Source: Microbacteriaceae bacterium | Lineage (GTDB): Bacteria > Actinomycetota > Actinomycetes > Actinomycetales > Microbacteriaceae | Direction: 5' to 3' | Length of the DNA: 11,630 bases | NCBI GenBank assembly: GCA_011620705.1 | Contig: WOYR01000161.1 | Location: 1-11,630 of the forward strand | Part shown: piece after piece, positions 1 through 6,991 of the stretch | How the letters are laid out: every line of letters begins with the position of its first letter | How positions within the stretch are numbered: position 1 is the first letter of the stretch | Notes under the pieces: generated by a model | What the model was told of the DNA's origin: nothing | Database searches by the model: none | Seen by the model: the letters and a program-made list of their open reading frames with translations, nothing else | Made by a program: the position numbers and the translations under genes

Positions 1-76
1 CGTTCCATCGAGCGCACGCCGCCGTGCACTCCGTCAGTATCGCAAGGGCCGCTGGGAGCCCGGTACTCCCGCGGGA

Positions 77-95
77 TGAACAGGCACCGTGTTCA
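77..95. repeat. Inverted repeat upstream of kimA
   Basis: TGAACA at 77-82 is the exact reverse complement of TGTTCA at 90-95, with a 7-base spacer. It directly follows a perfect 10-bp palindrome, TCCCGCGGGA (67-76). No T run follows, so a terminator is unlikely. The dyad could be an operator for kimA (GTG at 235) or for a gene beyond the left edge. The GAAC-GTTC spacing of 9 differs from the usual 4 of an actinobacterial or Bacillus LexA box. The rest of bases 1-234 shows no convincing gene on either strand. Confidence 0.35.
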
Positions 96-220
96 GGAGG
101 TTCTCAGCCGGGCGCTCGCCGGTCCCGACCTTCCTGCCCGCGCACGAGCGGCCATTTCGGGGGAGATTTGGTCCGTTGCGCGGCGTCCGCGTGGGAAGTG
201 CACGGGTGGTTTCGGCGGTG

Positions 221-226
221 TACGCT
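221..226 (+). promoter_or_regulatory. Putative -10 hexamer for kimA, leaderless start
   Basis: TACGCT fits the TANNNT pattern and ends 8 bases before the GTG start at 235. A transcript would therefore begin at or beside the start codon. No Shine-Dalgarno-like purine run precedes the GTG, which supports leaderless translation. No good -35 match is visible around 198-203. Confidence 0.45.
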
Positions 227-234
227 GACCCCTC

Positions 235-2508
235 GTGACTGACGACACTCCTCCTCCACTCGAGGATGCGGAGACCCGTCCGGTCAAGCGCTGGCTCATC
301 GGAGAACCGCTCCCCTCCGACAAGCTCGAGGGGCAGCTCCTCCCCAAGCACCTGGCGCTGCCGATCTTCGCGAGCGACCCCCTCAGCTCGGTGGCGTACG
401 CCCCGCAGGAGCTGCTGCTGATCCTGCTGATCGGTGGTCTGTCCTTCCTCGCCTTCACCCCGTGGGTGGCCGGCGCCGTCGTGCTGCTGCTCATCGTGGT
501 CGTCATCTCGTACCGGCTGCTGATCAAGGCGTACCCGAGCGGCGGCGGCGACTACGAGGTCGCCAGAAAGAATCTCGGCGAGAAGGCCGGCCTCGTCGTG
601 GCCTCCGCGCTGCTGGTCGACTACATCATGACCGTCGCGGTCTCGGTCGCCTCCGGCGTCGACAACATCATCTCGGCGCTGCCATTCCTCAACGGCTTCC
701 GGGTCGAGATGGCCGTGCTGTTCGTCGTCATCCTGGCTGCGGTGAACCTGCGCGGCGTCCGCGAGTCGAGCAAGGCCTTCGCGGTGCCGACCTACCTCTT
801 CATCGGCAGCATCGCCGTCATGATCGGCGTCGCCCTGTTCCGCACCGCGATCGGCGACCCACCGGTCTCCGAGACGGCGGGCTTCGCGATCAAGGGCCAG
901 TCGATCGCTCAAGCCGCTGTGGTGCTGCTGCTGCTGCGCGCCTTCTCCAGCGGATGCTCGGCACTCACCGGCGTCGAAGCGATCAGCAACGGGGTGCAGG
1001 CGTTCCGCCGCCCGAAGATCCAGAACGCGCAGAAGACGCTCGTCGCCATGGGGGGGATCGCGATCGTCCTGTTCGTCGGCCTCATCACGGTGGCGCTCAT
1101 CTCAGGCGTGCACTACGTCGAGGACACCTGCAACCTGGTCGGATTCAAGGACTGCGCGACAGCCCCGCAGCGCAGCGTGATCGCCCAGATCGCGGCGTCC
1201 GTGTTCGGCAACAACTCGGTGCCGTTCTTCATCATCCAGGCCGCCACCGCCTTGGTGCTGCTGCTCGCGGCGAACACGGCATTCAACGGCTTCCCGCTGC
1301 TCGGTTCGGTGCTGGCGACCGACCGTTACGCGCCGAAGTCGCTCGCCACCCGCGGCGACCGGCTGATCTACTCCAACGGGGTGCTGGCGCTCGCGGCGGC
1401 CGCGGTCGTCATCCTGATCGTGTTCCGCGCCAACGTGACCTCGTTGATCCAGCTCTACATCATCGGCGTCTTCGTCTCGTTCACCCTCGGGCAGACCGGG
1501 ATGATCCGGCACTGGCGGCGCCTGCTGCGGGAGGACACCGGTGAGCTCAAACGCGGGCGGGTGCGCAGCTACCTCATCATCAACAGCTTCGGCGCGTTCA
1601 TGACGTTCAGCGTGCTCGTGATCGTCACCATCACCAAGTTCACGCACGGCGCATGGGTCGTGTTCGTGATCATGCCGATCCTGTTCTTCCTGATGCTCGG
1701 GGTGAACCGCTACTACCGCGATGTCGACCGCGAGATCGAAGCGGATCCCACCACCCGCTTCGGGGCCGATGGCGATCATGCCATCGTGCTGGTGGGCAAG
1801 TTGAACAAGCCTGTGCTGAAGGCCCTCGACTACGCGATCGCGGCCCGCCACCAGACGATCGAGGCGATCCATGTGTCGATCGACGACGCGGCGACCGAAG
1901 AGCTCGAGCGGCAATGGGCCGAGCACAACATCAAGATCCCGTTGCGGATCCTCGACTCGCCGTACCGTGACATCAGCCTTCCGCTGATCAAATACATCAG
2001 GGAGGCCCGCGTCGTCAACGGCTCCGAGATCGTCACGGTCTACACGCCGCAGTTCATCGTGGGGCACTGGTGGGAGTACCTGCTGCACAACCACAAGGCC
2101 CGCCGCATCCGTCACAAGCTGATGCTCACCCACGGTGTCATGGTGGCGCTCGTGCCGTGGCTGCTGGACTCCTCGGACCTGATCTACGGGCGCCGTTCGC
2201 GACCGCTCCCCGGCCAGGACCGTCGCGGCGAGCCGCGCCGCCCGGTGCAGCGCCGCGCGATCCCGCCCGCCGACCTGAAGGCCGCGCGCCAGGCCGCGCG
2301 CGACGCGCGCAACGGTGCGATCGTGCGCTCATCGGGCCCCACCCCGAGGATTCCGACCGCCGCCCAGGCGAAGGCAGGGGCCAAGACGGGGGCGAAAGCC
2401 ACGTCGAAGGCGGGCGCGAAGGCCGCCACAGCGACCGTCGAGCGGAACAGCGTCGACGCCACCGCCGCCAGGAGCGCGAACCCGGCGAAGCCGACCGACC
2501 AGGCATGA
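235..2508 (+). CDS. kimA: KimA-family potassium importer (APC superfamily permease) with long basic C-terminal tail
   Basis: Probable inner-membrane K+ importer (757 aa). The hydrophobic core, about residues 40-495, carries motifs I recall from Bacillus subtilis KimA: SDPLSSVAY (47-55), YPSGGGDYEVARKNLGEK (100-117), LLVDYIMTVAVS (126-137) and AFSSGCSALTGVEAIS (236-251). D48, Y55, D129, T133, S137, T245 and E248 align with KimA positions lining the K+ path. Residues about 510-643 form the cytosolic USP-like domain, which in B. subtilis KimA binds the inhibitor c-di-AMP. B. subtilis KimA is about 607 aa and stops near this point; here about 114 residues follow, rich in Arg then Ala/Lys. An extra loop at 293-314 contains C299 and C307. 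The GTG start follows a -10-like hexamer. The gene overlaps crcB by 4 bases. An amino-acid substrate remains possible because the superfamily is broad. Confidence 0.85.
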   Translation: MTDDTPPPLEDAETRPVKRWLIGEPLPSDKLEGQLLPKHLALPIFASDPLSSVAYAPQELLLILLIGGLSFLAFTPWVAGAVVLLLIVVVISYRLLIKAYPSGGGDYEVARKNLGEKAGLVVASALLVDYIMTVAVSVASGVDNIISALPFLNGFRVEMAVLFVVILAAVNLRGVRESSKAFAVPTYLFIGSIAVMIGVALFRTAIGDPPVSETAGFAIKGQSIAQAAVVLLLLRAFSSGCSALTGVEAISNGVQAFRRPKIQNAQKTLVAMGGIAIVLFVGLITVALISGVHYVEDTCNLVGFKDCATAPQRSVIAQIAASVFGNNSVPFFIIQAATALVLLLAANTAFNGFPLLGSVLATDRYAPKSLATRGDRLIYSNGVLALAAAAVVILIVFRANVTSLIQLYIIGVFVSFTLGQTGMIRHWRRLLREDTGELKRGRVRSYLIINSFGAFMTFSVLVIVTITKFTHGAWVVFVIMPILFFLMLGVNRYYRDVDREIEADPTTRFGADGDHAIVLVGKLNKPVLKALDYAIAARHQTIEAIHVSIDDAATEELERQWAEHNIKIPLRILDSPYRDISLPLIKYIREARVVNGSEIVTVYTPQFIVGHWWEYLLHNHKARRIRHKLMLTHGVMVALVPWLLDSSDLIYGRRSRPLPGQDRRGEPRRPVQRRAIPPADLKAARQAARDARNGAIVRSSGPTPRIPTAAQAKAGAKTGAKATSKAGAKAATATVERNSVDATAARSANPAKPTDQA

Positions 2509-2897
2509 CGCTCGTCGCGGTCCTGCTCGGCGGCCTGCTGGGCACGGGATCGCGCCTGCTGATCGACACGGTGCTGCCGACTGGCGACGCGGGGTTCCCG
2601 TGGCCGACCCTGCTCGTCAACGTCGTCGGCTCCTTCGCCCTCGCGCTGCTGGTCGCCCGGGTCTGGCCGAGCGCGCCCGCCTGGCTGCGCGCCGGCCTCG
2701 GCACCGGCCTGATCGGCTCGTTCACGACCTTCTCGGCCCTGATCGTCTCGCTGCTGACGCTGACCCGGGCCGGGATGCCGCTGCTCGCGCTCGTCTACCT
2801 GCTGGTGTCGCTGGCCGGCGGTCTGGCCGCGGCGCTGCTGGGTCTGCGGCTGGGGCGCGCGGGCGTCCCCGTCCCCGAGTCGATGGCGGACGAGTGA
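2505..2897 (+). CDS. crcB: CrcB/Fluc fluoride channel subunit 1
   Basis: Small four-helix membrane protein (130 aa) of the CrcB/Fluc family, which exports toxic fluoride as a dual-topology dimer with two pores. Family marks: GGLLGTGSRLL near the start with R17, PTLLVNVVGS with N39, and the TM3 break motif GSFTTFSAL (71-79). In the motif usually read TTFSTF, the second Phe is replaced by Leu (L79), so the Phe box is incomplete. The start is fixed by the ATGA overlap with the kimA stop, which implies translational coupling; I see no Shine-Dalgarno sequence. Its stop overlaps the next crcB in the same way. Tandem crcB pairs are common in Gram-positive bacteria and often form heterodimers; this pair probably does too. 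No fluoride riboswitch is visible, and none would be expected inside an overlapping operon. Confidence 0.9.
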   Translation: MTLVAVLLGGLLGTGSRLLIDTVLPTGDAGFPWPTLLVNVVGSFALALLVARVWPSAPAWLRAGLGTGLIGSFTTFSALIVSLLTLTRAGMPLLALVYLLVSLAGGLAAALLGLRLGRAGVPVPESMADE

Positions 2898-3271
2898 GCC
2901 CCGTCATCGTGCTCGTCGCCCTCCTGGCGGGTGCACTCGGGGCGCTGCTGCGCTTCGGCGCCACCGCGCTCTTCGCCCGGCGCCCTGCGCGCCTCCCATG
3001 GGCGGTGCTGCTGGTCAACGTGATCGGCTCCCTGATCGGCGGGATCGTGCTCGGCCTCGCACAATCCGGTGCGATCGGAGCGGATGCCCGCCTCGTCGTC
3101 CTCGGCGGCCTCGCGGGCGGCCTTACCACCTTCAGCACCTTCAGCGTCGAGACCGTTCAGCTGGCCATCGCCGGACGGTGGCGATCCGCCGCCGTCAGCG
3201 TCGCGGCCAATCTGGTGCTCGGTGTCGCGGCGGCCGTCGCCGGCTTCGCGATCACCGGCGGCCTGGGGTGA
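2894..3271 (+). CDS. crcB: CrcB/Fluc fluoride channel subunit 2
   Basis: Second Fluc subunit (125 aa) with four predicted membrane helices. It keeps the full family signature: GALGALLRFGA with R20, LLVNVIGSLIGG with N42, and GGLTTFSTFSVE (76-87) with both Phe-box residues, F80 and F83. The GTG start at 2894 is set by a GTGA overlap with the stop of subunit 1, so the two are probably made in equal amounts. Role: passive F- efflux across the cell membrane, most likely as a heterodimer with subunit 1, although this subunit looks complete enough that a homodimer cannot be excluded. It ends 57 bp before the convergent putA stop. Confidence 0.9.
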   Translation: MSPVIVLVALLAGALGALLRFGATALFARRPARLPWAVLLVNVIGSLIGGIVLGLAQSGAIGADARLVVLGGLAGGLTTFSTFSVETVQLAIAGRWRSAAVSVAANLVLGVAAAVAGFAITGGLG

Positions 3272-3275
3272 CTCG

Positions 3276-3327
3276 CCGAGCCTGCTGACCCCACGGGGCC
3301 CCTCGGAACCGCGACGACAGGCTCCGG
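3276..3327. terminator. Hairpin between convergent crcB and putA
   Basis: GAGCCTG (3278-3284) pairs perfectly with CAGGCTC (3318-3324). It can be extended by CC/GG across one bulged C. A smaller GC stem, CCCCACGGGG (3289-3298), lies in the loop. It sits exactly between two convergent stop codons, so it may end transcription from both sides. There is no U tract on either strand, so this is a structure-only prediction. Confidence 0.4.
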
Positions 3328-3328
3328 A

Positions 3329-6300
3329 TCACAGCCGCAGAGCGATCATCCCGCTGTCCGGGTTGCCGAAGCGGTGGGCGGTGATCGAGACGGCTTGCTC
3401 GCGCAGGAAGGGCAGCAACTCGATCCGTCCGGCGCTCGTGACCGGTCCGGACCAGATCGCGACATCCGGCGAGCCGTCGAGGGCGGTCGCGAGGCCTGCG
3501 GCGGCTTCGGACTCCGGCCCGCTCACCATGCGCACCCGGGCGGGCGGCTCGCTGCGCGCTCGGGTGGCGAATGCGGCATCCGGCTCGATGTCCACCGACT
3601 GGATGCCGAGCAGCCGCTCCCCGCCGAGGTCGGCAGCGGCGATCAGCGGCAGCAGCCCCGCCGGCAGCGGGACCGCTGAGCTGATCCGCAGCGTCGCCCG
3701 TGCCAGCACCCCCGCCGCCAGCATGCGCACGAACTCGGCGAGCGAGCCGCCTTCCGCCAGCCGGATCGTCACGGCCGCCGGCCGGTAGCGGAACACGTTG
3801 CGCTCGACGCCGAGGCCGGAGACGTCGCGCGCGACTGAGAACTCGTGCTCCCAGGCGCCGGCATCGCTCAGCACCCCGCGGCGCAGGGTCTCGAACTCGC
3901 GGTAGTCGATCGCCGGCTGCGAGGCCTCGACCACCGCCGCCACCCGGGCGTTGATGCCGTCGAGGTGCAGCTCCCCGCTGGCCGGTGCCGGCACGGGCGC
4001 CCAGGATCCGAGCGCGAAGAGCGTGTTGGGGCCGCCGGCCTTCGCGCCAGTGCCGACGGCCGAGCGCTTCCAGCCGCCGAAGGGCTGCCGTCGCACGATG
4101 GCGCCGGTGATGGGGCGGTTGACGTAGAGGTTGCCCGCCTGCGCCTGCTCGAGCCAGTCGGCGACCTCGTCGGGGTCGAGGGAGTGGATGCCGGCCGTCA
4201 GCCCGTATGCGACCTGGTTCTGCAGCGCGATGGCCTCGTCCAGGGTCGCGGCCTCCATGATCCCGAGCACCGGGCCGAAGTACTCGGTCAGGTGGAACTC
4301 GCTGCCCGGCGCGACCCCGTCGCGCACCCCCGGCGACCAGAGCCGGTCGGTCTCGTCGAGCTGGCGCGGTTTGACCAGCCAGCTCTCCCCTTCGGCGAGG
4401 GTGGTGAGAGCGCGCGCGAGCTTGCCATGCACCTTCTCGATGACCGGCCCCATCTGGGTCACCGGGTCACTGGGATAGCCGACCGCGAGGGTGCTCGTGG
4501 CGTCGGCCAGCTGGCGGCGGAAGCGCTCGGACTTCGCGACCGATCCGACGAGGATCACGAGCGAGGCGGCTGAGCACTTCTGACCGGCATTGCCGAAAGC
4601 GCTCTTCACGACATCGTTGACCGCCAGATCCAGATCCGCGCTCGGGGTGACGATGATCGCGTTCTTACCGCTGGTCTCCGCCAGCAGCGGCAGCAGCGGA
4701 TCCCATGAGCGGAACAGCGCTGCCGTGTCGTAGCCCCCGGTCAGCACCACGCGGCCGACCTCTGGCGCGGTGATCAGTGCCTTGCCGAGTTCGCCCTCCT
4801 CGACATCCACCAGTCCGAACACCTCGCCCGGGATGCCGCCCTCCCAGATCGCCTCGGCCAGCACCGCACCGCAGCGCCGGGCCTGCGGGGCGGGCTTCAG
4901 CAGCACGGCGCTCCCGGATGCCAGGGCCGAGAGCACCCCGCCCGCCGGGATCGAGACCGGGAAGTTCCACGGCGGCACCACGACCGTGAGCGCCTCGGGG
5001 ACGAACCGCGCACCCTCGACGGCGTCGAGCTCGCGGGCGCGAGCCGCGTAGTAGTGGGCGAAGTCGACGGCCTCGCTGACTTCGACATCCGCCTCGGCGA
5101 TGGTCTTGCCGGTCTCGGCCGCCATCACCTCGATCAGCCGGCCGCGGAACACCGAGAGCACCTCGCCGACCCGGTCCAGCAGCTCGGCACGTGCGGCGCC
5201 GGTGGTGCGGCCCCAGTCGCGGCCCGCCTCCGCGGTGTCCCGAACCCGCGTGAGCAGGGCTTCGGCGGCGGTGACCGTCGAAGTTGCGAGCGTTTCCCGA
5301 CCGAGCTCGGAGTGGAGGCTCCGCTCGAGCAGCGCGCGCCCCCATTCGCGGTTGACCGCCAGGGCCGGATCGGTGTCCGGCTCGTTCTCGAAGGCGGGTC
5401 GCGAGGTCGGCAGCGGCGGATGCAGGCGATCCTGCACCCGCCGCGGCGCGGGGATGCGCTCGTCGAGTTCGGCCAGCGAGGCCGCGAAACGGTCGGCTTC
5501 GCGGGCGAAGATCTTCGGGTCGTCGAGTTCGAACACTCCCGACATGAAGTTCTCGCTCGAGGCGTTCTCCTCGAGCCGCCGCACCAGGTAGCTGATCGCC
5601 GAATCGAACTCTCCCGGATGCACGACCGGCGTGTAGAGCAGCAGGCCGCCGGTCTCCTTCCGGACCGCATCCGCCTGAGCGGTGGCCATGCCCAGCAGCA
5701 TCTCCACCTCGACCCGGTGCTGCACGCCGCGACGCTGAGCCAGCAACCACGCGAAGGCGAGATCGAACAGGTTGTGGCCGGCGACGCCGATCCGCACGGC
5801 GTCCGTATTCTCCGGCGTGAAAGCGCGGCTCAGCAGCCGCTTGTAGTTGGTGTCGGTCTCCTGCTTGCTCGACCATGTGGCAAGCGGCCAGCCGTGCACC
5901 GCCGCATCGACCTGCTCCATCGCCAGGTTGGCGCCTTTGACGATGCGCACCTTGATGCCCGCGCCTCCCGCCGCGACCCGGTGCCGTGCCCACGCCGTGA
6001 GCCGGTCCAGCGCCGCCACCGAGTCGGGCAGATAGGCCTGCAGCACGATGCCGGCCTCGAGGTGCGCGAGCGACGGCTGCTCGAGCAGGGCGGTGAAGAC
6101 CGCGATCGTCAGGTCGAGGTCGCGGTACTCCTCCATGTCGAGGTTGATGAACTTGGCGCTCCGGGATGCCGCAGCCTGCTCGTACAGCGGGGTCAACCGC
6201 TCGACCACCCGGGTCACGGTCTCGTCGAAGCCCCACATCGACAACTGGCTCACCACGGACGAGACCTTCACCGACACGTAGTCCACGTCATCCCGCGCCA

Positions 6301-6823
6301 GCAGTTCCTGAGTGCCGCCGAGTCGGCTGCGCGCCTCGCGATCGCCGAGCACGGCTTCGCCGAGCAGGTTGACGTTGAGCCGGATGCCGCGGGTGCGCAG
6401 CCGCCGGAGCGTCTTGCCGAGCTTCCTCGGATCCGCGTCGACCACCAGGTGCGCCACCATGCGCCGCAGCACGGTGCGCGAGATCGGGATGATCGGCCAC
6501 GGCAGGATCCGCGCGAAACCGCCGCCGACCGCGATCGCGGCGCGCAGGTACCACGGCAGGAACCGCGGGATCCGGCGCGCGAGCTGTTCGAGGTTCTTCG
6601 CCGCGACCCGCAGATCCTCCGGCCGCACCACCTTGTCGACGAAGCCGAGGGTGAACTCGAGCCCGCGCGGATCCTTGAGGACGCCGGCGAGCCGCTCTGC
6701 GCTGGGATCGGGCTTCACTCCCGCGCTGGCGGCGAGCCAGTGCCGGACGAGGGCCACGGTCTCCTCGGCGGTGGGCGGGTCCGCGGTCGGGCCTGGGCGC
6801 GGGGGCATCGACTCGAGGGTCAC
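3329..6823 (-). CDS. putA: Bifunctional proline dehydrogenase / L-glutamate gamma-semialdehyde dehydrogenase
   Basis: Oxidises proline to glutamate in two coupled steps (1164 aa). The FAD-dependent proline dehydrogenase barrel spans about 145-440, with KFINLDMEEYRD (224-235), VRIVKGANLAME containing K296, and RRLEEN (415-420), whose arginine pair holds the proline carboxylate in PutA. The NAD-dependent aldehyde dehydrogenase spans about 500-935, with PPWNFP (N620), E716 in ETSGKNA, catalytic C750 in GNAGQKCSAAS, EYFGPV (847-852) and QPFGGWKRS. About 225 further residues end in the PutA tail motif REQAVSITAHRFGNP. No ribbon-helix-helix domain precedes the barrel, so this fits a type-B-like, non-self-repressing PutA. 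The GTG at 6823 was chosen because a -10-like GAGACT lies 6 bases upstream; the ATG at 6808 is an equally acceptable start. The gene is divergent from marR. Confidence 0.95.
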   Translation of the reverse strand: MTLESMPPRPGPTADPPTAEETVALVRHWLAASAGVKPDPSAERLAGVLKDPRGLEFTLGFVDKVVRPEDLRVAAKNLEQLARRIPRFLPWYLRAAIAVGGGFARILPWPIIPISRTVLRRMVAHLVVDADPRKLGKTLRRLRTRGIRLNVNLLGEAVLGDREARSRLGGTQELLARDDVDYVSVKVSSVVSQLSMWGFDETVTRVVERLTPLYEQAAASRSAKFINLDMEEYRDLDLTIAVFTALLEQPSLAHLEAGIVLQAYLPDSVAALDRLTAWARHRVAAGGAGIKVRIVKGANLAMEQVDAAVHGWPLATWSSKQETDTNYKRLLSRAFTPENTDAVRIGVAGHNLFDLAFAWLLAQRRGVQHRVEVEMLLGMATAQADAVRKETGGLLLYTPVVHPGEFDSAISYLVRRLEENASSENFMSGVFELDDPKIFAREADRFAASLAELDERIPAPRRVQDRLHPPLPTSRPAFENEPDTDPALAVNREWGRALLERSLHSELGRETLATSTVTAAEALLTRVRDTAEAGRDWGRTTGAARAELLDRVGEVLSVFRGRLIEVMAAETGKTIAEADVEVSEAVDFAHYYAARARELDAVEGARFVPEALTVVVPPWNFPVSIPAGGVLSALASGSAVLLKPAPQARRCGAVLAEAIWEGGIPGEVFGLVDVEEGELGKALITAPEVGRVVLTGGYDTAALFRSWDPLLPLLAETSGKNAIIVTPSADLDLAVNDVVKSAFGNAGQKCSAASLVILVGSVAKSERFRRQLADATSTLAVGYPSDPVTQMGPVIEKVHGKLARALTTLAEGESWLVKPRQLDETDRLWSPGVRDGVAPGSEFHLTEYFGPVLGIMEAATLDEAIALQNQVAYGLTAGIHSLDPDEVADWLEQAQAGNLYVNRPITGAIVRRQPFGGWKRSAVGTGAKAGGPNTLFALGSWAPVPAPASGELHLDGINARVAAVVEASQPAIDYREFETLRRGVLSDAGAWEHEFSVARDVSGLGVERNVFRYRPAAVTIRLAEGGSLAEFVRMLAAGVLARATLRISSAVPLPAGLLPLIAAADLGGERLLGIQSVDIEPDAAFATRARSEPPARVRMVSGPESEAAAGLATALDGSPDVAIWSGPVTSAGRIELLPFLREQAVSITAHRFGNPDSGMIALRL

Positions 6824-6829
6824 CCGACC

Positions 6830-6835
6830 AGTCTC
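6830..6835 (-). promoter_or_regulatory. Weak -10-like hexamer for putA
   Basis: On the minus strand GAGACT lies 6 bases before the GTG at 6823. It keeps the A, A and T at positions 2, 4 and 6 of TANNNT-type sites but lacks the first T. There is no Shine-Dalgarno sequence, so a leaderless mRNA is plausible. If the ATG at 6808 is the true start, this hexamer would give a leader of about 15 bases. Confidence 0.25.
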
Positions 6836-6875
6836 GCCGAGCGCGGGCCGCTGTGCCTCCGAAACGCGATGCCCG

Positions 6876-6888
6876 GCACGATTCGTGC
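6876..6888. promoter_or_regulatory. Palindromic operator candidate, putA side
   Basis: GCACGATTCGTGC is a perfect 6-1-6 palindrome lying 52 bases upstream of the putA GTG. A further ATTCGT occurs at 6891-6896, 10 bp after the ATTCGT inside the palindrome. The size and symmetry suit a dimeric winged-helix regulator such as the MarR protein encoded next door. Binding by that protein is inference. Confidence 0.5.
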
Positions 6889-6925
6889 GCATTCGTCGGT
6901 AACGCCGGGGCTTTTCGACGTTCTT

Positions 6926-6938
6926 GCACGAATCTGCA
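6926..6938. promoter_or_regulatory. Second operator candidate, marR side
   Basis: GCACGAATCTGCA repeats the GCACGA half-site of the palindrome at 6876, and its other arm, CTGC, is an imperfect copy of CGTGC. It begins 50 bp (about five helical turns) after the first site and ends 53 bases before the marR ATG. It also reads as TGCA-N6-TGCA from 6925. It is weaker than the first site and is supported mainly by the shared half-site and the matching position. Confidence 0.4.
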
Positions 6939-6978
6939 GGGGGGAGGCGGGCATCCGGCCCCGCGGGACGCCGACGAG

Positions 6979-6984
6979 TACCAT
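6979..6984 (+). promoter_or_regulatory. Putative -10 hexamer for marR, leaderless start
   Basis: TACCAT fits TANNNT and ends 7 bases before the ATG at 6992, so transcription would start at that codon. This favours ATG 6992 over the in-frame ATG at 6983, which lies inside the hexamer. No Shine-Dalgarno sequence is present before either. Confidence 0.5.
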
Positions 6985-6991
6985 GCCTGCT

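Noticed and set aside
77..95. LexA/SOS box
   Set aside because: GAAC and GTTC are present, but 9 bases separate them instead of the 4 expected for the Gram-positive LexA site.
1..234. Possible c-di-AMP (ydaO-type) or fluoride riboswitch ahead of the ion operon
   Set aside because: I could not find the conserved core of either class, and the -10-like hexamer at 221 would leave no leader RNA to hold one.
24..242. Small plus-strand open frame before kimA
   Set aside because: No ribosome-binding site, low-complexity Arg/Ser/Pro composition, and it runs over the likely kimA promoter.
34..912. Long open frame on the minus strand across the kimA start
   Set aside because: It is antisense to clearly conserved kimA codons. 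Its translation is rich in Asp, Arg, Glu and Gln with no motif, the usual look of a GC-rich shadow frame.
1102..2133. 343-codon open frame antisense to kimA
   Set aside because: Composition dominated by Asp, His, Glu, Arg and Val, with no recognisable domain; it mirrors the codon pattern of kimA.
5054..6991. Open frame antisense to putA that continues in frame into marR
   Set aside because: Conserved MarR sequence begins only after 6992, and the upstream part is antisense to conserved PutA. It would also cross the divergent promoter region, so it is not a fusion protein.
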